In this document: piece after piece, positions 40,377 to 57,079 of the stretch
How the letters are laid out: the number at the start of each line of letters is the position of its first letter
Position numbering within the stretch: the first letter of the stretch is position 1
Source: Tubulanus polymorphus
Taxonomy: Eukaryota > Nemertea > Palaeonemertea > Tubulaniformes > Tubulanidae
Length of the DNA: 64,000 bases
Direction: 5' to 3'
NCBI RefSeq assembly: GCF_964204645.1
Contig: NC_134028.1
Coordinates: 7,109,001 to 7,173,000, forward strand
Notes under the pieces: model-generated
Seen by the model: only the letters and a program-made list of their open reading frames with translations
What the model was told of the DNA's origin: nothing
Database searches by the model: none
Translations under genes and position numbers: made by a program

Positions 40377-41170
40377 CTGTGCGAGCGTACAATCAGAGAA
40401 ACTTGCGTTTCCGAGCCAGGACCTCATTGACTAATACAGAAATAATTCAATCAACCTTCACTACCTTCTTCTACAAATTTTTAAATTTTTATTTAGGACC
40501 AGTTTTTCATTACCTGATCATGTTATCTGACTTGTTTCCGATTATCCTGTTGATGATCACTGAGACCGAGAGCCGAGCAGCGAACGCGCAGAACGCGGAA
40601 GTGAAACCGGGGGAAATCCATACCAGGAAGTATTAGAGGGAAGCACTGTACGGTAAGCTACTTCAAATGTTTCAGTTACGCGGTTCGAGATTTCGTGCCC
40701 GCGGGATAAACTTTTCATACAAATACTAATGAAAAATAAATAACTATTCGAAATGACCTATAAACATTACAGTTTTCATGGTTTATTTCGGATAGCAAAT
40801 TAGCACTGTTCCTTCTTTAGGCAAACAAATTTATACCTTGTTTCTCATTTCTGCTGAGCTTAGAAGTTGACCCAGCTGGCCACTTACAACAGACCCGGCA
40901 GCTATTGAAATGAAATGATTACAAATTTTATTGCAGTTTACAAAAGTGACCAGCAGTCTCCTTCAAAACTACCTATATGCAGGAATGACTGAACTGTAGG
41001 GACCCTGTATCCATCGTAGGCCCTACACCAGAATAGTTCCATGAAAACGAGACCACAAGAAATAACGACAAAAATACTCAAGTTAAATCGAAAAGTACAG
41101 TATCTTTTAGTTTATTCTACTGCGAGAAATCCACTCCTATCGTCATCATAAATCGATAAATAAATTATTC

Positions 41171-41328
41171 AGGGGCGGATTTAAAGTCCGATTCAGAGGG
41201 GTGCACCCCAAATGAATCTAAATTTTTTGCTATCAGTTCATTATTTTCAGTGTCCCATAAAATTCAGGGCAACTTGACTTTAAAAGAGGGTAACACACCC
41301 CCTGCACACTCTCCTAGGATCCGTCCCG
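41171..41328. repeat. GGGGCGGAT...ATCCGTCCC foldback repeat
   Basis: Ends AGGGGCGGATTTAAAGTCCG and CTCCTAGGATCCGTCCC are imperfect inverted repeats, and GGGGTGCACCCC lies inside. A related copy runs about 46785-47034 (ending CTAGATCCGCCC), and a diverged one starts near 1225. Confidence 0.5.
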
Positions 41329-42488
41329 GTTAACAAAATAATCTCGAAACATTACAATTCATATCTCAACTGGGTGTACTGCCAAAAATTTCGAGCTCAT
41401 GTCGCGAGACCCAGAAAATTATCAAACAAACATCGTCATAGAGTAGTACACTAAAATCATTTTCTGAAAATGTTTAAAATATGAGGTCAGTTCACAAATT
41501 TTGGCAGATGTCAGACATAAACATCAGCGCAGATAGAAATAGTCCATATAGACTACTTTAAATGGCAGATATCGATGAAAGTAACTGCGCTTTATCGACT
41601 ACATAATTCTGTAATGCAGTATATCTTGCGAAAGTCGGATCCTTTGGGACTAAGAAAAATCTGGATATTCAATTCCGGATGTTATAAGTCGGATATTTAG
41701 CCTTTTTTCCCGAAAACTACGAGAAATACTTTCTGTAAATGGAAAAATTATCTACATCTACGAGAAATGATTTAAATACAGGGTTTTTTTTTTCTATTCT
41801 AACACATTAGCCACAACTAAAGTAACGACTGTTGACATGAATCGTCGATTTCAAACCAGGAACAGGGGTTGGGACAGGGAAGAAATCAAACTGCAAGAAA
41901 ATAGCCCTCCAACTTTTGGTGAGTAATTTAACTGATTCTTTATTTTCTTACCAGGAAAAGTACAACAAGATTAGTCTTCTTTTCCTAGGCGAATTTCTGA
42001 CTTATAAAATCCAACTTTGGAGTATTCAAGTTTCTTTGAAAAAAAGAACGAAAAATCAGGACGATCAATATTCATTCGATATAAACGATTATCTGACTTT
42101 CACCGATCCGACTTACGGAAGGCTTACTGTAATTTCTCACACCTGTACAAGCATCGATACTAATCAATTTTATACACAAGCTTCATATGTATACATATAT
42201 GTATATATATATATCTAAATATATGTACAATTATAAAATTAGTATATCGGTTATCATCTTTATTACTGCATTCTACAATGAGCGTTCTAAAATTCTTGTA
42301 GAATGAATGTCTTTTTTTCCATAAACAATTCAATCGTGTTTCCCCCCCAGCCCAGCCATTTTATCTTTAAACCGCCCGATGACCAAATTGATAGTCAACT
42401 AAGCTAATCTATGCAGTCCCAGTTGTTTTGGGAACAAAAACTACGCGGTAAATACTGGAATAAGATTCACAAAATAGGTTTGATTATA

Positions 42489-42665
42489 TAGTAGAACTAA
42501 CTTAATTCGGATTTCTCGATCAGGATTTTCATATGATTCCGATGCTGAAATATTTGATCCGTTTAAAACCTGGAACAACTGTGTTAACTATTATTCAATT
42601 CGGATTATCTGTATTCGAATAAATCGTGGCAGTCCCTAGTCATCCGAATTAACGGAGTTCTACTG
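42489..42665. mobile_element. pogo/Tigger-like MITE
   Basis: 177 bp with inverted ends TAGTAGAACT...TTAATTCGGAT and ATCCGAATTAACGGAGTTCT...G, flanked by TA on both sides. The ends resemble pogo-type elements. It lies in the LIN54-CDH23 spacer. Confidence 0.55.
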
Positions 42666-43319
42666 TATTTGCATATCTTCTGAAAATTAGACATCAGTAC
42701 AAATCTATCGGAGTATAATTCCAGTCGAGATTGCCGGTGATTAAAAATAAACCTATCCCCCCTTCCCGTTAATGTCGAAATCACAAATTTCCCGAGTTTC
42801 GATAATAAAACGAGAGTTTCCGAGACTGTACTTGTGACCGTACTCCCTGTACTTGTGCGTCGAGAGCACCAGCCCCTGAACAGTCCAGTCACAGATGCGC
42901 GTGTAAATCAAGGAAACGAATGAAATAAATATCGAATTCATCGAAAAGCATAGGAAATCCTCTCGGCCGTGATACATCTCTGTCCGTATCGACGTTAATT
43001 CATTGCATAGATTTTCTTAAAAAATAATTCCCCGTTTCAAATCGCGTAGACGAACGATGTCTCCGATCACCGCTACCCGACATTCGGTTCTACGTAGCGT
43101 CTCTCAAAGATCAGCGAGGCAGCACGAAACTCAGAACTCCCGGTCATAACAACCGGCGAATCTAAACAACCGGACAGCTGCGCTTTCATACCGGTATACA
43201 CGCGAAAGTGGGTAGTTCTTCTCCACAGTAAAAACACAATAAATAAATAATCCGATTTCGGTAAGAAACAAAGCTGCCATAGTTCAATAAATGTCATATA
43301 CGGTAGCCAACTTCTAATG

Positions 43320-46300
43320 TCACTGTTGCATGGGACTTTGAGCTGAAAAATAGGATAAACGAAAAATTGACACGTAGAATCTTTTTTCTGGTCTGGAATA
43401 AAAAACCACAATTTACTCATAACTGTATATTCCGAAACAAGCCAAATGATTCCACGGAATAACTTGAACATACCTCTCGTCCGGTTCGCCGATTCGACAA
43501 TTTGTAACAAGCACCTTCCGAATTCTTCTAAAATCATTTTTTCTTGCATAGCATTGCTTTGCCTGGTTCGTTCTCCGTCTTCAGCCTGCGCCAGTAAACA
43601 CGCGCACGTGGCCTCGACGACCTCCGGAGTTATAAACGTATATGGCAACCTGAATATATAGATACACAAAAGTCAAAGATGCACTATGGCAGTATGCCCA
43701 TTACAAAATGCGCCGGGGTGGACTTTTTCTGCCATTTTTAAAATATCACAGGTATTTTAAGTCATCGCTGAAAAATTTACCTTTCCCCCGACGAGGTCTG
43801 GTGTTTCACGTCGGACATTTGAGATGATAATTTACTATTAACAGCAGCCTGTTGATTGACGCGAACCTCGGCTGCGTCGGCTAAATTCATCAACGTCTTC
43901 CGGAGCGGACTTTCTTCGTAGTTTTTACAGCCGACGCAACGACACATGTTCGAACATAAAATCTTCGCCTGTAAGCATATCGAGACGTTAGCATTGAAAT
44001 CATTAGAGTTGGAGTTATAACCACAATAACAAAGTACCATGGGTCCAGTAGGATCAACTTAGTACAGTTGTTCTGGGATTTGCAATAAACATGGAATCTG
44101 CGCAACCCCTCTGTAGTAAGAAGGTTCAACTATGATAAGGTTACGTAGTAAGGTTTTCAGGGCACAAGGCAGAACCATCAATACTATGTTTATTCTAAAT
44201 TCATTGAACTTTTGGATGCTGAAGGGCTTTCCCAGTGATGTCATTATCACGAAACAAGGTCAAGCATCCATAAGTAGAATAGGGAAAAATTCTTTGAGAT
44301 TTTGCACATTTTTCCCAAGAACTTACTAAAGACTTAGAGCTGATGGGCGAAACTTCCCATAATTAATTCCAACACCTATTTCCCTCCTAATGTCAACTGT
44401 CAGCTGTGTATATATTTGTGCCACCAAGAGCTAACAGAACGTTACTCTCAGGACCATTCTATGAGGATCAACGCAGTTGGATGTCGAGTAGATAGAACAC
44501 TTACCTCATAACATTCGCAGTAATTTTTCAAACAGCCGGACTTTTTACAATTACAACCTTTATTGTGACGTCTGCTTCCTCCCGTGCTTTTACCAGCACC
44601 TAGAAAATATACGTACATTGTATACATACACGCCTAAAAACTATAGGACCAGAACAATTTAGGAAAACGCAGAATTCTGTAACGTGATCCTAGGCACAAC
44701 GAAGCACTTTTCGAAGTTCAGTTTTCCAGGTTTGCCGGGTCAGTGGCCACATAAATTCATCCATGGTTTCACCAAATGCGAATCATTTCATATAGGATAT
44801 TATCAACTCGACCACGCGTTTCGATTGCGTCATATTTCGGCGCATGATAATAATAATACACATACCGATTTTCGGGTGAAAAGCGAACGGGTTTCGATCG
44901 AGACAAGATTTAATTGCCCGCGATCGTTCCTCCTCGTGTTCGAGATTGTTCGCACACGTCGTACAGTTACAGTTGCTACAGAATTCACCATTCGCGAAAC
45001 AGTCACAATACCTGCCAGAGAGAGAAATCGACGACAATTTTAAATATCAGCAATAGCAATATCATTTCATTATATGTACCCTAATAGAACATGACATCCT
45101 AAGATACTTATTAAAGAACTCAACAAGGCCAAGAATTGCAATGAAAAATGGCAAACCTAAAGTAAACAAGCTACAAGTCTCTAAATTCAGAAATGCTACA
45201 AGTTCAGACAAAAATGACTGTTTTAGGTACAAAAATGATCAATCGCAGCCATCTTTCCTATCGACCTAATTATTCATGGATCATGAAGAAATTAATCTAA
45301 GTGTCTTCAAAATTTCCATTGAAAATTCTGTATCCAATTCAATCTTATTCAAAATGATGTGAAATCAATGTCTTCTATTCCTCATAGAGACTGACGTTTT
45401 TGTCTCATTTTGATAACTTACAATTTAAGACATTGAGATTTGGTACAGTTGCAGGGTTTTCGCGGTCGCTGTCCCGGAGCTGCAGTCTCTGCACTACTCG
45501 ATCTGTAAAGAAAATACATTCAAGCATCGCTAGTATAGACGGGAATTCATTTATAATTGCAGTATCTATGGTTCAAAATGTTACAATTTATTCGCCCTTA
45601 ATGAATTTCTATTAATAAAGAAACGTGGTTAATAACATATCCAAATTCCCTGGATCCAGTTCCACAGTAGTGAGTTAGAGTTAACTCTGAGTTAAAATTA
45701 GTTCATTTTCTATGAGTTATCTCAAATCATAACTCAGAACTGTGGAACTGGACCCTGAGTTTTCTGTGATTCTTTTCCTAGATTTTTCTGATTTCCCCAG
45801 TTTTCCAGGTCAGGGGTCGACCAAGTTAGTCAAGATAGTTGGTGTCTTGGCAATCATGCCCGAGTTAGGCAAGGAAAACTGAGAAATATTGAGCAATGTT
45901 TAGACGAAGTTGCAAGTAAAGATATCTTACCCGTTCGTATGTCGAGACACGCTCGGCGGTTCAGCGAGTGGCAACGATTCGCTCACTATCATTTCAGACA
46001 CCGGAGTAGCTTGCGCAGAGGGCGCTACCGGTCTCACCAATGGCTTCTTCATCTACGAAAAAAAAAATCGAACAACATTCAGACTTCAGAGATTGCAATG
46101 AGCGTATTTAATCTAGCAACAAATGACAACTGTCTCATCACACATGTAACATTTTGGTCCGTAATTTCGTTAATACTAAATTGATCTATGTATTTTATGC
46201 ATCAATTTGTTATGTAAGGAATATGCATTCAAAAACAACTTTCTGATGGCAAATTCCTCACTGAACAAATTGATGCATAATAAAGGTAGATCGACTGATT

Positions 46301-49300
46301 ATTAACGAAACTATGGATCAAAACGTCACGCGGAGAGCGTTGCTCGAGAAGTCTAAATACGCATTACTTACAGGGTTAGTCGAGATATATTGAGCTGGAA
46401 GTAACGTATAACGCGCCGTGTTGCTATCGCCGGTCGATAGAAGCGTCGCGCCGGGAGGAAGCGTGACTATCCCTCCGCCGCTCGGCGGTCGTATCTGAGC
46501 CGTCGTGACGAGCGTCGTTCCCGTCGACCGGACGACCGACGTGGTCGCCGGTAACAGAATACGCTGAGTGACCGGCTGAGACGACTGACCGGTGATCAAC
46601 CGAGCTGCGGCGATCTGTTAATGAGACTAAAGTACATTAGTTACGGTTAAAACAAGAAACGTTTCCACAAGGCGACCACTTTCATCTGTTTTGCTCCCCC
46701 CGACTATTCTCCAACTGTTTATCCAGATTTAACTAAGAATTCGATCATCAATTAATTAGACTGAAACTGTTCGACCAATGGCAGATAAAGGGGGGAGGGG
46801 GCACCTGGATGGATTCAAAATTTAAGTGTGCCCTCCAGTCAATAAATCCAAATGGGTCATGATGAGGGTCAGAAAAGTCCCCTTATGTCCTAATTTTTCT
46901 GTGGAGGGCCTCTAGAAGCCCACACCAATTGTCATCCTTGCAGGCTTCACATTGCCGAATCTTTCCCACTCAAATTTAGTGCCCGTTCCAATTTTCAGGT
47001 TCACCCCCTTCGAAGAATCCTAGATCCGCCCTTGTGGACTATGCACCCAATCTAACTATCTCAACAAATTTCCCTGACTTGATAATTTTTAGCTTTTCTA
47101 CAAAATATTTTCAAAACTATTTTTTCAAGAAAAGAAAATTCCCCGGCTTTTCCCCAATTTCCCAGTAAGTGACTACCCTGATTCCATTCATTGGGAATTC
47201 GCCGGAACTGAAAAGTTATCAATTTCGCCGTTTTCTATTACCTGCTGTTGAGTGACTGAATTCATCGCGACCGTCGCAATTTTCATCGGCGCGGATACCG
47301 GCGCGCCGGTAGCAGGCGCTATCTGTCGAACCTGGTTTATGCTAGCCATCGGTATCGTGGCTACCTTACCGCCTGAAAATAAAATGGAATTACGTCGTTT
47401 AATAATTGCACGAATAAATCGGCCTTTTTCACGGAAAACTCACAAAGCGAAGAGGGTAGAAGTTCGCAATTTAGCGCGAATGATAACTAGTCTCAACTGA
47501 TAAAAAGAATAGTAATTTATTAACTTTAACTGGTCGATGTTTCAAATAACCAGTCAATTGTTAGATTATGGGGTCGGGACTAGATGGTGCATAGCAACCG
47601 CGCCAGAATACATTTCACGGCATTCCAGGTTTAATTCCACCCGTTTCAAAATGAATCAGAATTCGTTTTCACCTCGGAGCTTGGTTTCATTCATTATTAA
47701 TCTATTTCAACTAAATTTGTGCTCAGTCACTTCTTGTTTTTTTTCTTCAATTTAAGACTATTACAATCAAAAACTTATAATCAACCGCTTCAAGCTTTCG
47801 AACTTGCATTTCGTTTATATATTTCTGGCCTGAAATCGTTAAATATCAAACATCATTCAAGATGTACCAACCTTGACTTTGCGTGCCGCTAGCAGGATTC
47901 GATACCAATCGTATATAATTGAATTTCGAGCCGGGTACTTGTATTTGCTGTACTGTATTGCCAGGTATAGGTATAGTTATCTGTTTAATGGTTCCACCCT
48001 GATTGATCGTCGATAACGGCTTCGACTGAAATCAGATCAATACAGATACATATACAAAGTAACGGCTGAATCCCCAAACATAAAATATTGATTACAACAG
48101 GGTCCCTACAGATCAGTCATTCCTTGAGATGAAGAGTTTTAAACACAAAAATTTCAAATTTTGAAGAAGCATCTGCATCACTTTCATATCCAACTATGGA
48201 CTCCTAAATCGGTTCTGTTTATCTCGATAAACCATAAATTCGGTGGTTTTGTAAAGCAAATTTTCATCCTTTACACTACCTAAACTTAAAGGCACTTTTT
48301 ACTCAAATTAAATGACTTTCTAGCACTTATAAAAGCATTTTCTGTTAAGGAGTTATTAAGGAATCAGGAGTCATAGGGACCCTGTACATTCTAGTGTCCT
48401 AGGTTTAACTGGGCAATGTTCTATACATAGTTTTCTCGACTCATCACCGTATAGGGCATAGCATGGTTTTAATACCACTGACTCATTCAAGTATAAAGGG
48501 TATTCCACTGACCAATCCCAATTATAAACCCTTGCACCAACCCAGAGAGGAAAACACTTTCACTGACCCAATAGTCAAACATTTCAAACTTACCAACTGA
48601 ACTATAGATTGTCGCGACTGTGTTTGCTGCGGAGGCTTTAACGCAATCGACCCGGTTCTGCTCGGCGATAACGTCAACATTTTACTACTGCTATCGGTGG
48701 CCACCGACGTCAGTACGGCTCCTTTCGGCAACACGGTCAACGCGCCCGACAGAATCTTCTGCGGCGACTTACCCGCCGAAACGGGAATCATTGTGATTTT
48801 CGTCGGCGTTTTCGACAACGGCAGTTTATTTTTCGGCAGGATGTTCTTCGGCGGAGTCGTCGTCGACGACATGAGGATCTTAGCCGGCGAGATTAGTCCT
48901 CCTTTCGATATCGTGATAGTTTTAGTCGGCGACGCCGCCGGTAGTCCGATCACGGCCGCCGTTTGACTAGTCGACCGTGGCAACGGTAAAACTTGCGGCG
49001 TAATCGGGATCGTCGGTTTTTTGACGATCACCTTCGTAACGTTCCTTTCCGCAGTGGGTGTTGTTTCGTTCGAACCGACGGTCGCCTCGTTGACGTCGTC
49101 GGCGCCCGATTTCGTTTGACCGGTCGCGGAATCGTCCGTCGCGTCCTCACCGACGCTTGCCGACGTCGACACGCCCTGTATTCGATCCAATTCGGCCTGG
49201 ATGTTCTGCAACGCGACCAGTTCGTTTTCCGCCGGCTGGGAGATGGCCCCCAGTGCCAGCGAACTCGTCATTTCTGACGACGCCACGTTGAGACGCTGCA

Positions 49301-49349
49301 ACACGGAATTCCCGAAAATCAACTCTCCGCGGATATTTCCTCGACAAAT
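43320..49349 (-). CDS. LIN54: LIN54, CXC-domain DNA-binding subunit of the MuvB/DREAM complex
   Basis: LIN54 recruits MuvB to CHR promoter elements of cell-cycle genes in the nucleus. Eleven exons (N to C): 48594-49349, 47872-48025, 47242-47372, 46372-46614, 45931-46052, 45422-45502, 44866-45011, 44505-44599, 43781-43968, 43474-43649, 43320-43342. They give 704 in-frame residues plus stop, against 749 in human. The N-terminal half is low-complexity Ser/Thr/Pro/Gln with conserved islands [25 protein letters not shown] and LPAQYI. Two CXC domains follow: [18 protein letters not shown] and [18 protein letters not shown]. Both DNA-contact tyrosines (LKLYC, LKNYC) are present. The C-terminal helices ([24 protein letters not shown]) match the family. 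The start is unresolved: the first exon opens in phase 0 after an acceptor, its first Met codon is at 49269-49271, and an upstream exon may add residues. The short last exon is the weakest call. Confidence 0.92.
44505..45502 (-). CDS. LIN54: LIN54 CXC1 domain and first half of CXC2
   Basis: Exons 45422-45502, 44866-45011 and 44505-44599 encode the first cysteine-rich domain, the linker ([11 protein letters not shown]) and the first half of the second domain. The following exon, 43781-43968, completes CXC2 ([20 protein letters not shown]). Cysteine spacing is intact in both, so zinc binding and CHR recognition should be kept. Intron positions split CXC1 after CLKL and CXC2 after CECYE. Confidence 0.9.
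45650..45757. repeat. Foldback repeat (CCAGTTCCACAGT family)
   Basis: Ends GGATCCAGTTCCACAGT and ACTGTGGAACTGGACCC fold onto each other, with TGAGTTA repeats inside. Related pieces are near 16645-16745, 32230-32360, 35815-35850 and 63290-63435. Confidence 0.55.
48098..48384. mobile_element. MITE with CAGGGTCCCTACA ends, copy 2
   Basis: 287 bp, ends CAGGGTCCCTACAG / ATAGGGACCCTG, flanked by TACAA and TACAT. It shares the interior ACTCCTAAATCGGT with copy 1. It lies in LIN54 intron 1. Confidence 0.65.
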
Positions 49350-49395
49350 CTGCAAAAAAACATTGAAAATTATCCTAAAAATAATGGTAATACGA

Positions 49396-49671
49396 GATGG
49401 CCACTTTCCATCAGTTACAAATCCCCCGAGTTTTCCCTGTTTTTTTGCATGTGGTTACACAACATTCCCCGAGCATTCCCTGAGTGACAAATGCTTAGAA
49501 TGTTACAATTCATTCACTTTTCATTGAATCACGCGCTGATTAAGAAATTTGGTCAATAGCATCATCCAAATTCTGGTTGTTGGTAAAATTTGTCAAATTC
49601 CTCGAGTTTTCCCAGAATCTTTTAACGATTCCCTGAGATTTCCAGGTTTTCCAGGTCAGTGGCCGCCCTCT
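49396..49671. mobile_element. MITE of the CAGGGTGGCCAC family, third copy
   Basis: Begins GATGGCCACTTTCCATC and ends TTTCCAGGTCAGTGGCCGCCC, with TTCCCTGAG-type repeats inside. It lies just upstream of the first recognised LIN54 exon. Confidence 0.45.
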
Positions 49672-51766
49672 ATTAGGATAGATATCATAAAGATGACAAT
49701 CAGAAGTAGGTCAATTAACAGTTTCCCTCGGTAGACAAGACCCTGCCGTGGTTCCACATGATAATACAATAGACAGGGTTAATACGTAGAAAAAGTCTTG
49801 ACGTAATCAGGTCTTTTTTTCACCCAGTCCTGGCAGTGTGGCTGTCTCTACGTTGCTCTACGATCCTGTGTAACCACTGTCTGTGGTACATCAGATCATT
49901 AATTAGGTCAAATCTCTTCCCACAAGGCTCAAGATACAAGGCTCGATTTATACAAATCTGTAGAGTATCATCACAGGATATGAGATCCGCAATTGTCAGT
50001 ATTCAGTTTCAAAGCTTTGGATACCAGTTTTGAATTTGCCTTTGATTTTATTTTGTAATCGAAAGCACAGGACGGAAAGAAAGAATGCATCACGGGCCGT
50101 CAGGAAAGTTTCATTTAATTCTTAGTATCCCAACTAAAAATGTAGTACCCTCAAAACGAAGCCATCCTGCCGAGGGGGAAAGGATAAAAAAGTCGTTGGC
50201 AGTGATTTTTGGCCCAGCCCTCCGGCCAATTAGAAAATGTAAATTTAGCAGGCAGGCTATCCCTATCGATTGCGCAGGTCAAATAATATTTGGTATTTTT
50301 CAGGAAAACATAAACAATTGAAAATCTTCCACAATAAAATCATTAACATGCCCAGTTTGTGACGACAAAACGTATTTGTACGACTATAAACGTTGTTTTT
50401 TTCTTCATTGTTTTGATTGACCCGCCATGGCGGCCATATTGGACGCGAAATTTGAATTCGAAGCATATAAACCGATAGCGGAAAATGAGCTAAACCGAAT
50501 CAAAACACGCTATATAAACTTATTCAACCCGAAGATCTAATTAGAATCTAGCATCCGAGTGAATTCTGGCGCTGAAAACGGCGCCCTAAAGAAAATAGAG
50601 CCGATAATCGGGTGGGGTTTTTCCGGACACGATCTTGGTAACGTAAAAATCGTTGATCACCTTTTTATGTCCGTAATCGACGGCGACGCCGGGATCAAAT
50701 ACTCGAATCTCGAATAAACACGTTGGATTATCAATCCGATGAGGTCATTTAAGAGGTTTTTAGTCGGGAACACCTTCAGATCACATTTGAATTTTAGATT
50801 TGTTCAAAATCACGCGCCCACCATTACATCCCATAATAGTAATTGGCTCCGCGAAGCTCGACAAATCGCAGATCCGCACTTAATACATAAATACGTAAAT
50901 TAGTTTGAAAATGAGAATAAAATGTCCATTAATAGTTTGGCAATTCAATAGATTGTGCTTTGAAATAAGATGAATTTTCTATTCTAAATGTTTCCCTCTT
51001 CAATTTATATAGGGCCTGCCTAAATAACTATACAGTGAAAATTTACACTTTCACTTTTACTTCGATGGAGTACCGGTACCCGATGCTATGAATAGCTGTT
51101 TTTAAGTGCAGGTTCACGTTTTAAACTATATGGATTTTTTTTCTACGTCAATTGATCAGTAGAATCGTTTGTTAACGAGGGTGCGGAGTTGTGTTTGATT
51201 TCACAAATAGGTTTTTTTAACACATTGATTTTGGAAAGGATTTTTTTTGTTGTAAAACTCATACCGGTATTGTTTTGAGAAAAACTTGAAAATGATATTA
51301 CCGATCCAATGTAAGTAATTTGAAAATTTTGAGAGTTTATAAATAATAACAAAAATGTAACGCCTTTGTTTTTTTCGATTGTACGGAAGTTTTGGCATAA
51401 AAATTGAAGTTAACATAAAAAAACCCGCGTAATGCACTCATGCATGCAGTTAAAGTCAGGCCGTACTGCGCGCACTTTTACCAGAAATTTGTTTACATAA
51501 CATCCCAATCCAGAGAATCATACGTTTTCTATGTTGTCGTCGATTTTGGGATTTCTCGATTTTTTTTAACATAAAAGTAAAAAATGACCTGTGAAAATGT
51601 GGAACCCGTCCTAACCCCGTGGTCAAACTGAGTGAAGAAGACGTGGCAAACTTCCCTTTATCATCGAATTTTAGAATTAGCATAACACCCATTTGATGAC
51701 TCACGGAGCCCCGTTCATCCCGGCCTCAGGTGAAACTTGTTTGTTTTTATTTTGAACTTCGAAAAA

Positions 51767-51767
<1 letters not shown>

Positions 51768-51797
<30 letters not shown>
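51768..51797. repeat. (CTA)n microsatellite
   Basis: About ten CTA units, followed by further diverged CTA-rich sequence to about 51830. It lies in the LIN54-COPS4 spacer. Confidence 0.9.
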
Positions 51798-52283
51798 ACC
51801 TACTACACTACCACTACAACTACTAATATAATATTACACCACTTTAAATAGTCTAGTAGTAGAAGTCGGGGTCCCTTAGAATTGGGATTAGTCTACTAAT
51901 CACCTTATAATTGTTAATTGCCATAAAATAGGTATTAACTTATCAACAACGGCGCCTTACAAATCGACCCGCGTTAGTGTGATTACCCGGCCCGGCGTGC
52001 CAGATTATGACCGTTAAGTGCTGCCCCATTATATATTAGCGGTGAAAATGTGAAACAACTGGACCACGAAATATTCCCACTATAGCGCGCGAGTAATATT
52101 CACCGCAAACATTTCAATTCAATAAAGTCTATTTATCTTAAAACAAATCAGGTTTCTGGTGAAACAGAAGGGAAAAAGCAAGAAATAATTCATAAGTAAA
52201 CCATGATTAAGAAATTAAAAAAATATGAAGATAATTTAATAGGACTATTGACCAATCACAGCGAGTGGAATATTCAGTACAAA

Positions 52284-56888
<4,605 letters not shown>

Positions 56889-57048
56889 ACCGTGAAAGAT
56901 CGTGCTTTCAACGCGAAAAGATCATTCAAAGACTATATTCTGTTTTGCTTCTGGATGCATATGGCCGAAAGTCTTTAGCTTCGACGATGTGCTAAGATAA
57001 ACCTGTCTTGTAAAATAGGATTGCTGATATTTGTTGATTTACACGTGT

Positions 57049-57054
57049 AATAAA
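57049..57054 (+). terminator. COPS4 polyadenylation signal AATAAA
   Basis: A canonical AATAAA sits 161 nt after the COPS4 stop codon, followed by a T/G-rich stretch. It is the first such hexamer downstream and the likely 3' end signal. Confidence 0.55.
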
Positions 57055-57079
57055 TATATGTATATGTACCATATGTATT

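Larger units (their letters stand above)
33749..43319. other. Intergenic region between CDH23 and LIN54
   Basis: No protein gene was recognised in this 9.5-kb stretch. It should contain the upstream non-coding exon and promoter of CDH23 on the right-hand side of 33748 and, at its right end, the LIN54 3' UTR. I could not place either. It holds a long inverted repeat (39991-40376), a GGGGCGGAT repeat (41171-41328), a pogo-like MITE (42489-42665) and an isolated exon-like open frame near 40522-40650. The rest is AT-rich with no visible structure. Confidence 0.5.
49350..52283. promoter_or_regulatory. LIN54-COPS4 shared upstream region
   Basis: This 2.9-kb stretch separates the first recognised LIN54 exon (minus) from the COPS4 start (plus), so both promoters must lie in it or in a LIN54 first intron within it. 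Visible: a repeat at 49396-49671; a palindromic CCGCCATGGCGGCCATATTGG block near 50424-50444 containing the YY1-type core ATGGCGGC and, on the minus strand, CCAAT; an open stretch on the minus strand at about 50604-50750 that may be LIN54 5' sequence; and a CTA microsatellite at 51768-51797. No TATA box could be assigned with confidence. Confidence 0.5.

Noticed and set aside
42605-42977. Two minus-strand open frames of 74 and 95 codons
   Set aside because: They overlap a pogo-like MITE end and probable LIN54 3' sequence; no domain seen.
43073-43669. 198-codon minus-strand open frame
   Set aside because: It contains the penultimate LIN54 exon but reads through its donor into intron. The exon is used instead, up to 43474.
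48697-49277. Two plus-strand open frames of 89 and 94 codons
   Set aside because: They lie antisense to the 756-nt LIN54 exon and arise from its low-complexity, CG-rich composition.
50427-50540. Short plus-strand frame starting ATGGCGGCC
   Set aside because: 37 codons, no known domain, no convincing donor; the ATG belongs to a palindromic promoter-type motif.
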